A DNA stretch of 64,000 bases. It comes from JBBTXG01 sp038062375. GTDB taxonomy: Bacteria; Patescibacteriota; Minisyncoccia; Minisyncoccales; UBA10102. Each line of letters opens with the position of its first letter. Position 1 is the stretch's first letter. Location of the stretch: the NCBI GenBank assembly GCA_038062375.1, contig JBBTXG010000008.1:9151-73150 (forward strand), read 5' to 3'. Below the pieces are notes generated by a model, which saw only the letters and a program-made list of their open reading frames with translations, was not told the DNA's origin and did not search any database. Position numbers and translations under genes: made by a program. Shown here in pieces: positions 40,885-49,541 of the stretch.

Positions 40885-43071
40885 TTACTCGAGATGAAGT
40901 TTTGTCCTCAAATCTTGCACCTTTGCCTTGAGTTGAGGGTATTTCGTGAGCGTAATATCTTCTTCCAAAATACTTTTTGCAGATTCGCGGACTTCTTCGA
41001 CGAGCTGGAGATTGGTGAGCTGCTGCATTGCAAAATCGGGAATGCCCCATTGTTTGGTGCCCGTAAAGTCGCCGGGGCCTCGTATCTTGAGATCATGCTC
41101 TGCGAGTTCAAATCCGCTCTCTGCCTCTTTGAGCGCCTTGAGTCTTTTCCGTGTGTTTCGAGAAGGAGATTCGGTAAAAAGAAAACAATAGGACTGATGT
41201 TCAGATCTTCCTACCCTTCCTCGAAGCTGATGAAGCTGGGCTAAGCCAAAATGTTCAGCTCCTTCGATCATCATGACGGTGGCATTGGGCACATCAACTC
41301 CCACCTCCACCACCGATGTCGAAACGAGAATATCAATTTTTCCATACTTCAATTTCCTCATCACCTGCTCTTTCTCTTTTGCAGGCATTTTGCCATGAAG
41401 CATTGCGAGTCGAAGATCAGGAAAAACCTGCGTTGATAATTTCTCGTACTCTTCTTTCACTGCCTTCGCTTCGCTCCATCGCCTGGCAGACGATGGACGA
41501 CTCCAGATCGACGAGTTGCCGCTTACAAAAACATTCCTCTTTGCCGTTTGCTCTAGATCGTTCGTCATTTCTTGATTTTCTGCTGATTCAATCCTTGGAC
41601 AAATCACAAATACCTGTCTTCCTTTTTTTACTTCTCCTCGAACTGCTTGGTACGCAAGGTTCCGTTCTGCCGGCGGAACAATCTCAGTGAATACTTTCTT
41701 TCTTCCTTTCGGAAGTTCCTTGATAATGGTGAGGTCCAAATCTCCGTAGATGGTAAGCGCAAGGGTGCGCGGAATGGGCGTTGCGCTCATGGAAAGCAGG
41801 TGGGGAATCAATGTACTTCGATGGAGAAGCTGGGCTCGTTGTTTTACTCCAAATCGATGTTGTTCATCCACCACGACCAACGCGAGATTTCCAAACCTCA
41901 CCTGATCTTGAATTAAACTGTGCGTGCCCACAAGAACATCAATCTTTTGATTCTTTGCCCTCTCTAAAAGTTTTGCTCTCGAGATTTCAATAAAATCGTT
42001 TGGAAGCTTCGGAGAGATCAACCGGTCTAGAGTACCGGTGAGTAACCCGATCGTCATTCGAAAAGGAGTGAGAAGTTGAGCAATCGTTTTGAAATGTTGC
42101 TGCGCCAAAATTTCTGTCGGAGCTAAAAATGCTGCCTGATATCCTGCTTTTACCACCGAGAGGGCTGCCATGGCTGCTACGACGGTTTTCCCCGATCCCA
42201 CATCTCCTTGAAGAAGTCTGTTCATGGGCCTTGGTTTTTCCATATCTTTGAGAATATGCCAAGCAGCCTTTTTCTGGTCATTGGTAAGCTGGAAGGGAAG
42301 CGACTTGGTGAACTTCTGCATGCGTTCGGGATCAAAGGGAATGACTGGCGCCTTTACAGAAGCTATCTTCTTTCGTTCAGAAAGGATGAAGAGGAGGATA
42401 TAAAAGAGCTCTTCAAACGAGAATCGTCTCTGTGCCTGTTTTGCAAGCTCGAGAGAATCAGGAAAATGCACTTGCCATAATGCTCTTGCCAAAGGAAGAA
42501 ATCCTTGTTCTCGCAAGATCGTATCAGGGAGCGTTTCTCCCGTCTCTTTCCCATGCATTGCTAGCGCCATTTTTATGATCGAGCGCAGCCAACGCGAAGA
42601 TACGCCTGCAGTTTCAGGATACAAAGGTATGATTCTGCCCGTATGCGTGAGTTTGACCTCTTCTCCGGAACATTTCTCATACGAAGGGTTCGAAAAATAG
42701 AATCCGTATTTATCTCGCACAATCTTCCCTGCGAGATATGCCAAATCCCCTCTTTTCAAAACATTCTTAAGATATGGCTGGTTGAACCATATTGCCTTGA
42801 TCGTCCCAGTGGCATCTTCGATAAGAGCTTCGGTAATATGAAGGTGTTTGCGAAATGTGCGGCTCTCTTGAATTGCAAGGATCTTTCCCATGACGCAAGA
42901 CGTAATTCCCTCCTTCACATCTCGAATCGCGATTACTCGAGACAGATCCTCGTATGCTCTTGGAAAATGAAAAAGAAGATCACGAACCGTTGTGATCCCC
43001 ATTTGCTTGAGTTTTTTTTCGTACGCAGGCCCTATGCGCGGAATGGAACCTATCGCGGTTAAAAGATTCAT
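40885..43071 (-). CDS. recG: ATP-dependent DNA helicase RecG
   Basis: RecG remodels stalled forks and Holliday junctions. The 728-residue protein has an N-terminal HhH/wedge OB domain (with VRDLLFHFPRAYED), Walker A LLQGDVGSGKTVVA, the Walker B DEQH box (VVVDEQHRFGV), SATPIPRT, and the C-terminal GRVGRSEHQSYCFL and TRAP motif region. An unusual insert SSIWSRPSSARRWSEA lies in helicase domain 2 just before KAVKEEYEKL (about 41465-41530); its DNA contains a CCATCG...CGATGG palindrome. Otherwise the length is normal. Confidence 0.95.
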   Translation of the reverse strand: MNLLTAIGSIPRIGPAYEKKLKQMGITTVRDLLFHFPRAYEDLSRVIAIRDVKEGITSCVMGKILAIQESRTFRKHLHITEALIEDATGTIKAIWFNQPYLKNVLKRGDLAYLAGKIVRDKYGFYFSNPSYEKCSGEEVKLTHTGRIIPLYPETAGVSSRWLRSIIKMALAMHGKETGETLPDTILREQGFLPLARALWQVHFPDSLELAKQAQRRFSFEELFYILLFILSERKKIASVKAPVIPFDPERMQKFTKSLPFQLTNDQKKAAWHILKDMEKPRPMNRLLQGDVGSGKTVVAAMAALSVVKAGYQAAFLAPTEILAQQHFKTIAQLLTPFRMTIGLLTGTLDRLISPKLPNDFIEISRAKLLERAKNQKIDVLVGTHSLIQDQVRFGNLALVVVDEQHRFGVKQRAQLLHRSTLIPHLLSMSATPIPRTLALTIYGDLDLTIIKELPKGRKKVFTEIVPPAERNLAYQAVRGEVKKGRQVFVICPRIESAENQEMTNDLEQTAKRNVFVSGNSSIWSRPSSARRWSEAKAVKEEYEKLSTQVFPDLRLAMLHGKMPAKEKEQVMRKLKYGKIDILVSTSVVEVGVDVPNATVMMIEGAEHFGLAQLHQLRGRVGRSEHQSYCFLFTESPSRNTRKRLKALKEAESGFELAEHDLKIRGPGDFTGTKQWGIPDFAMQQLTNLQLVEEVRESAKSILEEDITLTKYPQLKAKVQDLRTKLHLE

Positions 43072-43079
43072 GCAGGATG

Positions 43080-43152
43080 TGTCCCCAGGAGGAGTTGAAC
43101 CTCCAATCTTTGGCTCCGCAGGCCAACGCTTTATCCATTAAGCTATGGGGAC
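43080..43152 (-). tRNA. tRNA-Arg (GCG)
   Basis: On the minus strand a 73-nt cloverleaf has acceptor GTCCCCA/TGGGGAC and discriminator A. The anticodon arm TTGGC-CTGCGGA-GCCAA gives anticodon GCG, and the T arm is GGAGGTTCAACTCC. Most bacteria read CGU/CGC with ACG (inosine), so a G34 version is notable. CCA is not encoded. Confidence 0.92.
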
Positions 43153-43249
43153 GTCTCTCTTCTCTTGTAGCACAAATGACCAACGGTTTCCATAGACGAA
43201 AAGAGTACCCTATGGTACGCTAAAAAATCCCAAAGCGATGAAATTTCAG

Positions 43250-43337
43250 GGAGACGTGGCTGAGTGGTTGAAAGCGGCTCCGTGCTAAGGAGTTAGGGGT
43301 CAAAAGCCTCTCGGAGGTTCGAATCCTCCCGTCTCCG
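43250..43337 (+). tRNA. tRNA-Ser (GCU)
   Basis: An 88-nt cloverleaf has a long variable arm and acceptor GGAGACG/CGTCTCC with discriminator G at 43337. The anticodon loop GTGCTAA gives GCU, and the T arm contains GGTTCGAATCC. CCA is not encoded. Confidence 0.95.
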
Positions 43338-43409
43338 CCTTCGCTCGCCGAAGCGGCGAGCTACGGCGGACACAGTCCGCTGTAGCGAATCGCGAAGGAG
43401 AGCTTTTTA
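43338..43409 (+). terminator. Branched hairpin element after tRNA-Ser, ending in a T-run
   Basis: An outer pair CCTTCGC (43338-43344)/GCGAAGG (43392-43398) encloses TCGCC-gaagc-GGCGA and a 12-bp hairpin, GCTACGGCGGAC-aca-GTCCGCTGTAGC. AGAGCTTTTTAATT follows. It could act as the tRNA-Ser terminator or be a dispersed structured repeat that happens to lie here. Confidence 0.5.
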
Positions 43410-43416
43410 ATTAAAC

Positions 43417-43653
43417 ATGCATTACGTTTATATGCTGCTATGTGGAGACAATCATCCGTACGTCGGTTGCACTAATAATCTTCAAGATAGGGTCGCGAGT
43501 CATAAAAAGGGGCAAGTTCCTGCAACCAAAGAACGGTTACTAGTTAAGTTAGTTTGTTATATAGCTTTCCGTAATAAATACTCTGCATACAATTTTGAGA
43601 AATATCTAAAATCTGGTTCTGGCAGAGCTTTCTTAAAAAAGCATTTAATTTAA
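43417..43653 (+). CDS. Small GIY-YIG endonuclease-like protein
   Basis: This 78-residue protein consists of the GIY-YIG core: HYVYMLLCGD...YVGCTNNL (the GIY and YIG strands), an Arg/His helix (DRVASHKKG), and the later FEKYLKSGSGRAFLKKHL, typical of stand-alone UPF0213-like members. The family cuts DNA or RNA using a Tyr, Arg and Glu set. Its cellular role is not established. It lies 79 bp after tRNA-Ser and no partner gene is near. The base composition is more AT-rich than its neighbours, as is common for such short mobile-looking genes. Confidence 0.85.
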   Translation: MHYVYMLLCGDNHPYVGCTNNLQDRVASHKKGQVPATKERLLVKLVCYIAFRNKYSAYNFEKYLKSGSGRAFLKKHLI

Positions 43654-43654
43654 C

Positions 43655-43702
43655 GAGGGTCGCCAACAGGCGATTTTTCGGCAAAAATCGCGAAAGCCCT
43701 CG
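43655..43702. repeat. Stem-loop after the GIY-YIG gene
   Basis: A perfect 9-bp hairpin, GCGATTTTT-cggc-AAAAATCGC (43670-43691), is bracketed by GAGGG (43655-43659) and CCCTC (43697-43701). No T-run follows. It occupies part of the 307-bp gene-free stretch 43654-43960, whose other recognisable item is the palindrome at 43810-43848. Confidence 0.5.
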
Positions 43703-43809
43703 GCGTTTCGGTAGGTTTGCCAATCCGAAGTATCAATGTCTCTAGTGCTCTCATATTTACCAACGCAACGATTATTTTCGCAGGCGATAAAATCGGGAAA
43801 GAAAAAGGT

Positions 43810-43848
43810 TTACTTAATACTCTATACGTATGTATAACCTATTAAGTA
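43810..43848 (+). repeat. 39-bp palindromic promoter-like element, copy 3
   Basis: Arms TACTTAATA and TATTAAGTA are exact complements around TATACGTATGTATA. The -35-like TTACTT and -10-like TATAAC are spaced 17 bp, as in the PaaX promoter element 38 kb away. No gene starts downstream on this strand; the next gene is on the minus strand and ends at 43961. Confidence 0.65.
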
Positions 43849-43960
43849 AGACTCTATAAGTGATGCAGCACAACTTACGCAGTTCTTACTCGACAAACCC
43901 AAACCTCATCCACTTTACCATCAATGCTATAGCATTCTAAAAACTGGCTCGAGAAACTTC

Positions 43961-45028
43961 TCAGGGTTTCGCAAAAGGATCTTGCTCATACGTCTTGCTG
44001 TAATCACTTTCCTCCTTATGTTTTTTGAAAAAGTCTCGCAGAAACTCAAAAAGGATACCCGCAAGAGGAATCGCCAATACTGCGCCCATGATTCCCCAGA
44101 ATCGTGCGCCAATTGCCAAAGAGATAATAACCAAAGCCGGAGGCAACCCGATTAACTTTCTCGACAAGAGCGGCATAATTGCGTTCTCTTCGATCTGCTG
44201 AATAAGGATGAAGGCGAGCACGACGAAAATGGCCTGCAAGAAAGAATCGAGAACTACCATGAGGGCAATCAAAAATCCTGAAATCAGGGGTCCTACGACA
44301 GGAACAAAATTGAATACGCCCGCAAGAATGCTTAAAGAAACGGGATACCGAACATCAAAAAGTAACAAGGCAATATAGGTTGCCACCATCACAAAGAGAG
44401 AACTTATGATCCGCGAGAAAAACCATCGCGAAACTTTCCGTTGAGATCGCGACCACAAATCGAGAGCAAGTTCCTCATACTTCCTTGGAAAAAGAATATG
44501 AATGGTACGCTCGATTGGTTTATTTTCGATCGAAAGAAAAATTCCCACACTCAAAACAAAAATAGTCGCAAAGATACTTCCAAAAATCGTAAACAACACG
44601 TTCATTGCATTGGAAGCAGTCTTTTCTAAACCCTTGCCGATTGCATCCAAAAAACTCTGGGCGTTCGCAAAAGCGGCAACTCCTAATCCTCTCAATGGAG
44701 GAGAAATAAGCTCTTGGAAGTAGCTTGGAAATGATTGAGAAAATCGATTGAGCTCTCCGACAAAGAGAGGAATGGTGGCGTACACCAGAAAGGTGAGTAC
44801 CCCAAAAATGATGAGATATACTCCGATGGTAGATACGAGTCTAGGGATTAGTCGTTTTTGCAAAAAATCAATGAGGGGATCGAAAAGAACTGAAAGAATA
44901 ATTCCAAAAAGCACCCATACCAAGATATCTCTGATCAAAAAGACGACGTACACAAGGAAGCCTGCCACTGCAAGTTTCACAATCGTACCCCACGAAATAT
45001 CGAGAACTCTTTCACCATTGTTATTCAT
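43961..45028 (-). CDS. AI-2E family (PerM-like) membrane protein
   Basis: This 355-residue protein has about eight membrane helices in the family pattern. The N-terminal pair surrounds FLIRDILVWVLFGIILSVLFDPLIDFL, a soluble part occupies the middle, and the conserved late segments GVFNFVPVVGPLISG and IIQQIEENAIMPLLSRKLIGLPP are present. Members export small molecules or act as Na+/H+ antiporters, and the substrate here is unknown. Its start overlaps the end of the M16 peptidase gene by 4 bp. Confidence 0.9.
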   Translation of the reverse strand: MNNNGERVLDISWGTIVKLAVAGFLVYVVFLIRDILVWVLFGIILSVLFDPLIDFLQKRLIPRLVSTIGVYLIIFGVLTFLVYATIPLFVGELNRFSQSFPSYFQELISPPLRGLGVAAFANAQSFLDAIGKGLEKTASNAMNVLFTIFGSIFATIFVLSVGIFLSIENKPIERTIHILFPRKYEELALDLWSRSQRKVSRWFFSRIISSLFVMVATYIALLLFDVRYPVSLSILAGVFNFVPVVGPLISGFLIALMVVLDSFLQAIFVVLAFILIQQIEENAIMPLLSRKLIGLPPALVIISLAIGARFWGIMGAVLAIPLAGILFEFLRDFFKKHKEESDYSKTYEQDPFAKP

Positions 45029-46290
45029 AACATGAGAAGTCTGGTGAACTTCATTTTCTCCTTATAAGGACCCAGGACCACCAAATTGAGTTTTTCTTGC
45101 CGAAAAATATCTTGTGCAACTTGCTTGATATGGGCTCCCCTTACCTTATCTATTGTATCATAGATATCTCCTACGGTTAAAATCTTTCCTTCCAAAAGCT
45201 CTTGCATGCCATAAAAGTATGTCCTGGCATCGGAAGACTCAAGCGTAAGGGCAAGCCTTCCTTTTTCGTGGTCTTTTGCTTTTTGTAATTCCCGAGAAGA
45301 AATTGGCTTTGTTTTCATTGCCTTATACTCTCGCAAGATCGTCTGAATTGCCTTCTCTGTCCCATCGTTTTTAATGCCGGCAGTGGTAACAATGTACCCC
45401 GTTTCAGGATTACTCTCGCTCCCCGTTGAAATGGAATACGCCAATGCGAGTCGTTCTCGAACTTCAATCATGAGTCGAGAGCTCATCATCCCTCCCAACA
45501 TGGTTGCCAAGAGCTCTTGCGCATATCGCAAAGGATGAAAGAGATTGTAGCCTCTCACTCCAAGCGCAATATGGGTCTGGTCTGTTTCTCGCCACTCCAC
45601 GGTAGCTTCCGGCATTGTCTGGCGTTCAATCACTTCGGGTTTTGCTTGAAAACTTCTCTTCTCCATCCCTCCAAATACCCGTTGAATCTTTTCCTCCACA
45701 TACCTCACCCTCACGTTGCCTGCCACGCACACGATCGTATTTGTGGGCGCATATTGACTCTTCATATACTCGCTCAAATCTCTCCGAGAAAGTCTGAGCA
45801 CGCTCTCTTTTGTTCCTGCAATATCCCAACCTGCGGGCTGATCTCCGTACAGCAGACGACTCCACAACACATCCACTCGAGACATGGGAATATCTCGATG
45901 CATATTGATTTCTTCCATAACCACACTTTTTTCTTTCTGAATTTCTTTCTGGCTAAGCAAAGAGTGTAAAAAAATATCTGAAACCCAATCGAGCGCTAGC
46001 CCGAGATGATCAACCTCCACTTTTGCAAAATAGCCGGTATAATCCCCTCCGGTAAATGCGTTGTATATACCTCCTATTCGATCAAGGGGTTCCAAGACAT
46101 CCCGCACCGTAGGACGCTTTTTCGTGCCCTTAAAGTACATGTGCTCTAAAAAGTGTGATACTCCGCTGATCCTTTTGGTCTCGTATTTCGATCCTGTACC
46201 CACCAGTAGTAAAACAGTCACCGCTCTGGTGCCGCGCTGCGGAATCGTTATAATTCTCAACCCATTTGTGAGTGTCGTTTTCTTAATCAT
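45025..46290 (-). CDS. M16-family zinc peptidase (insulinase-like)
   Basis: This 421-residue peptidase begins MIKKTTLTNGLRIITIP at 46290; a longer frame to 46371 lacks similarity. The inverted zinc site HFLEH is in GVSHFLEHMYFKGT, with the distal Glu expected in the EINMHRD region. The C-terminal M16 half (VRGYNLFHPLRYAQELLATMLGG, MIEVRERLALAYSIST) is complete. Processing-peptidase-like M16 enzymes clear peptides, and two such chains often pair; only one is seen here. It overlaps the permease gene by 4 bp. Confidence 0.92.
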   Translation of the reverse strand: MIKKTTLTNGLRIITIPQRGTRAVTVLLLVGTGSKYETKRISGVSHFLEHMYFKGTKKRPTVRDVLEPLDRIGGIYNAFTGGDYTGYFAKVEVDHLGLALDWVSDIFLHSLLSQKEIQKEKSVVMEEINMHRDIPMSRVDVLWSRLLYGDQPAGWDIAGTKESVLRLSRRDLSEYMKSQYAPTNTIVCVAGNVRVRYVEEKIQRVFGGMEKRSFQAKPEVIERQTMPEATVEWRETDQTHIALGVRGYNLFHPLRYAQELLATMLGGMMSSRLMIEVRERLALAYSISTGSESNPETGYIVTTAGIKNDGTEKAIQTILREYKAMKTKPISSRELQKAKDHEKGRLALTLESSDARTYFYGMQELLEGKILTVGDIYDTIDKVRGAHIKQVAQDIFRQEKLNLVVLGPYKEKMKFTRLLML

Positions 46291-46434
46291 AATCTCAAGA
46301 TATTTCGAGAATTCTTCTGAAGTTCCATGAATCTCCCGAAGAATTTGACGATTTTTAAAAAACAGGGGCAAGCCCTTTTGTCACACTATGCTATGAAGAA
46401 AACAATAGCATACGTAATCCAACAATAAAAGTAC

Positions 46435-47781
46435 TTAGAACAAACTTTCTATTTTGTCAACAGGTATCCTTTTTTGCAGCATGGTGTCGCGATTCCGTAT
46501 GGTAACATCGTTCTTCTTCAAGCTCTCGAAGTCTATGGTCGCACAAAATGGCGTCCCTATTTCGTCCTGCCTCCGGTATCTTCGGCCGATTGCGCCAACT
46601 TCATCGTATTGGCACATCAAATGATTTTTAAGTGTGCGGTAAACTTCCTTTGCTTTTGCAACGAGCTCTGGCTTATTCTTCAAAAGAGGAAATACTGCTA
46701 CCTGAATCGGGGCCATTTTCGGCGCGAGCTTCAAGACAATCTCCTTTTCTTTTGTAGATTTGGTTGTGATCGTCCGACCACCTTCGACTTCTTCATATGC
46801 GTCAATCAGCAAGGCGAGCATAAGCCGTTCTATCCCCAGGGTGGGCTCAATCACATAGGGGACATACCGACTGTCCTTCTCCTCGTCAAAATAGCTTAAA
46901 TCTTTGCCCGAGAACTTGGAATGCTGCTTCAAATCAAAATCAGTGCGGCTCGCGACGCCTGCCAACTCTGACCATCCAAAAGGAAATCGATACTCAATAT
47001 CAACCGTTCTCTTTGAGTAATGAGCCAAACTCCCTTTGGGATGCTCATAGCGCCGAAGATTCTCTTTTTTTAATCCGAGATCAAGGAAGAATCGCTCCCA
47101 TGCGTCAAGCCAAAAATTGAACCATTGTTCATCTTGGCCTGGTTTCACAAAAAATTCAATTTCTGCAATCTCAAACTCTCGCGAACGAAACGTGAAGTCT
47201 CCCGTGGTAATTTCGTTTCGAAACGCCTTTCCTACTTGAGCAATCCCAAAAGGCAGTTTCAGGCGCATCGCTTCTTGCACGAGCTTGAAGTTTGTAAACA
47301 TAGACTGCGCGGTCTCCGGGCGCAGATAGGTACCATGAGCCTGCTCTTCTGTTGGCCCAAGAAAAGTCTTAAACATCAGATTGAAGTGCTTTGCAGGAGT
47401 GAAGTCTCGGTCTCCGCAGCTCGGGCATTGATTCGGGTCCGTTGCTTCGCCTTGCCCCACAAAGCGGCCGTCAATCATATGATCTGCTCGAAACCTGCCA
47501 TGACACGTTCTGCACTCAATCAAGGGATCGGTAAAATTCTCCACGTGCCCTGATGCTTTCCAAACATCCGGATGCATCAACACCGTAGCATCGATGAGCA
47601 CCACGTTGTCTGCCTGCCGGACGAATCGTCCGATCCACTCCCCCTTGATATTGTTTTTCATCAAGGAGCCTAACGGCCCATAATCCCATAACGCCTCCAC
47701 GCCCCCATAAATTTCAGAGGAGGGAAATAGAAACCCCCTGCGCTTGCAGAGAGACACGATCTTTTGCATTTTATCTTCCAT
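46435..47781 (-). CDS. glyS: Glycyl-tRNA synthetase, alpha2 (class II) type
   Basis: This 448-residue GlyRS is of the homodimeric kind. Residues include GFLFPSSEIYGG, the insertion with zinc-like pairs (CRTCHGRF ... CPSCGDRDF), motif 2 AQVGKAFRNEITTGDFTFRSREFE, motif 3 EPTLGIERLMLALL, and the C-terminal anticodon domain (PIQVAVFPLL). It attaches glycine to tRNA-Gly. Its C-terminal end has normal length. An 8-bp hairpin (TATGCTAT/ATAGCATA) lies 24-49 bp beyond the stop, but it lacks a T-run. Confidence 0.95.
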   Translation of the reverse strand: MEDKMQKIVSLCKRRGFLFPSSEIYGGVEALWDYGPLGSLMKNNIKGEWIGRFVRQADNVVLIDATVLMHPDVWKASGHVENFTDPLIECRTCHGRFRADHMIDGRFVGQGEATDPNQCPSCGDRDFTPAKHFNLMFKTFLGPTEEQAHGTYLRPETAQSMFTNFKLVQEAMRLKLPFGIAQVGKAFRNEITTGDFTFRSREFEIAEIEFFVKPGQDEQWFNFWLDAWERFFLDLGLKKENLRRYEHPKGSLAHYSKRTVDIEYRFPFGWSELAGVASRTDFDLKQHSKFSGKDLSYFDEEKDSRYVPYVIEPTLGIERLMLALLIDAYEEVEGGRTITTKSTKEKEIVLKLAPKMAPIQVAVFPLLKNKPELVAKAKEVYRTLKNHLMCQYDEVGAIGRRYRRQDEIGTPFCATIDFESLKKNDVTIRNRDTMLQKRIPVDKIESLF

Positions 47782-47864
47782 ACCGCTATTCTAACCATAA
47801 TCTTCCCAAAAGGGAAAGGTCTGGAACCTTCTCTGAAAGGGCGCCAATACCTGCTCAAAAAATA

Positions 47865-49532
47865 TTACTGCACCACACCCATCTCGTCCGTAACGCCCTC
47901 ATCATCAGGGAGGGTGGTGTCAATTGGTATATCCGTGGAAGAAACAACTTGTTCGGTGAATGTGTCTTCTCCGGTAATGGTTGCTTCTTTTATGATTTCT
48001 GGTTTGCTCCCCCGAGAAGAGTCTACGGGAGTAAATCCAATCTGAAATGACAGGGAAGGCGAAAGAAGAGTCTCGAACGCTCCAGTTCCAGCCGGCAAAT
48101 CTCCGATCTCCCATACAAGTTCTCTCGAAACCGAATCGAACGTAAGGGCGGCATTTTCTGGAAATATGTTGCTCGTGAGCTCGACATTCTGCGGAAGGAT
48201 TGCCTTCACTTTTGCATTCCGCACGTCATTATACAAATTCTTTGCCTGCCAAGTGATCGTATAGGTAGTTTTCTCGCCAACTTTCGGAGGTACAGGCCCT
48301 TGGTTGCCAAATACTTCATCTCTAAAGAATCCTTTCTGGTCGATCCCTATACGCGCATGTATCTTTACTTCGAATTCTTCTTTCACGTCTGAAAGCAACA
48401 CTCGGTCCCTCAACACAAAATTTTTATCTTGGGGACTAAATGTCTGAATGTCTTCTTTCGCATCAACCCAAAACTCAACTTTTCCCTCTTCTCCTCTTCC
48501 CAAAAATCGAAGTTTAGGGACATCTCTCGCTTCCCAAATAATCGAATTATCTCCTCTTTGGAATTTTCCTTTCTCAACTTTCACACTTTCTAAATCAAAT
48601 CCTCTTCCTTCGAGCGCTACCACCAAAAAGAGATTTTCCAAAACCTTTTCACTGAGATTCCGAAATGATATCTCATAATGCAAGGTATCTCCGGGGGAAG
48701 CGGTGTATTGCGCCGAGGAGTTTATGGTTTGAGCAATGGACAATTTCGGCTCGGTAATCTGCACTGCTTTTCTCACCTCTTTCAAAAGTGTAAATTTTCC
48801 TTCATTCCAGCTTCCTAAGATCGCGTGGAAAAGTTTTGCCTCTTGGACACCTCCTTCTAACACTCCCGTGATTGTAATTCTTCCTCCCTCTGCCCGATTG
48901 AGGGCTCCAATATCCCATTCGCTTTCTCCAATAGGAGATGGGGTTGCTTTTTTAAATTTGAAGCCCTCGGGATACTTGAGCTGAATTCTTAAGTTGGAAA
49001 GGGGATACTCTGAATTCGAAAAATAATTAAGCACGAAGTCAAACTCCTGTCCGCTTTCCATGCGTGAAGGAGTATCAAGTTCAAAGTTCAATGGGACAAA
49101 AAAGATAACGGTAGTCCTTGTGGTTTCTGCTCGAAAGGTAGCACTAAGGTTTTTGAGCGTGTAGGTAACTAACACTTTTGCTTCTTTTGTCTCTCTTTCT
49201 TTCCCAAAGAGCCGCGTGGGAAAGCGAAGAGATCCTTCCTGCCCTGGATAAATATCTTCGACAGATTTGGTAACGCGCAAACTCGGATCTTGAGAGGATA
49301 AAGAGCCTTCGGGATACTCAAAAATCAACCTCACATTCTCTAATGTCATATCTCCATTGTTCTTCCACTTCACGAGATACGTTATCTCATCCGCCATCGT
49401 TACTTCTTCAGGAGCTAATATCTCTAATTTCAGCACTTCTCTCGAGATGCTATTTTTCTGCCAAAACCAAAATCCCACAGCTCCTACTCCTGCTGCCAAT
49501 AGGATAAAGAAGATAAAGAGTTTTCCGTGCAT
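47865..49532 (-). CDS. TM-anchored extracellular protein with DUF11/CARDB-like repeats
   Basis: This 555-residue protein has one N-terminal membrane helix (about 4-24). Three or four beta-sandwich repeats of the DUF11/CARDB kind follow, visible as EITYLVKWKNNGDMTLENVRLI, FDFVLNYFSNSEYPLSNLRI, LHYEISFRNLSEKVLENLFLV and TYTITWQAKNLYNDVRNAKV. Each is about 110-130 residues. Such proteins decorate cell surfaces or S-layers. No cysteine-rich or catalytic region is present. It is 10 bp after recO on the same strand. Specific role is unknown. Confidence 0.78.
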   Translation of the reverse strand: MHGKLFIFFILLAAGVGAVGFWFWQKNSISREVLKLEILAPEEVTMADEITYLVKWKNNGDMTLENVRLIFEYPEGSLSSQDPSLRVTKSVEDIYPGQEGSLRFPTRLFGKERETKEAKVLVTYTLKNLSATFRAETTRTTVIFFVPLNFELDTPSRMESGQEFDFVLNYFSNSEYPLSNLRIQLKYPEGFKFKKATPSPIGESEWDIGALNRAEGGRITITGVLEGGVQEAKLFHAILGSWNEGKFTLLKEVRKAVQITEPKLSIAQTINSSAQYTASPGDTLHYEISFRNLSEKVLENLFLVVALEGRGFDLESVKVEKGKFQRGDNSIIWEARDVPKLRFLGRGEEGKVEFWVDAKEDIQTFSPQDKNFVLRDRVLLSDVKEEFEVKIHARIGIDQKGFFRDEVFGNQGPVPPKVGEKTTYTITWQAKNLYNDVRNAKVKAILPQNVELTSNIFPENAALTFDSVSRELVWEIGDLPAGTGAFETLLSPSLSFQIGFTPVDSSRGSKPEIIKEATITGEDTFTEQVVSSTDIPIDTTLPDDEGVTDEMGVVQ

Positions 49533-49541
49533 TCTTCTAGT

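Noticed and set aside
46394..46419. Terminator after glyS
   Set aside because: A TATGCTAT/ATAGCATA hairpin is present but lacks a T-run, so it is only noted in the glyS entry.
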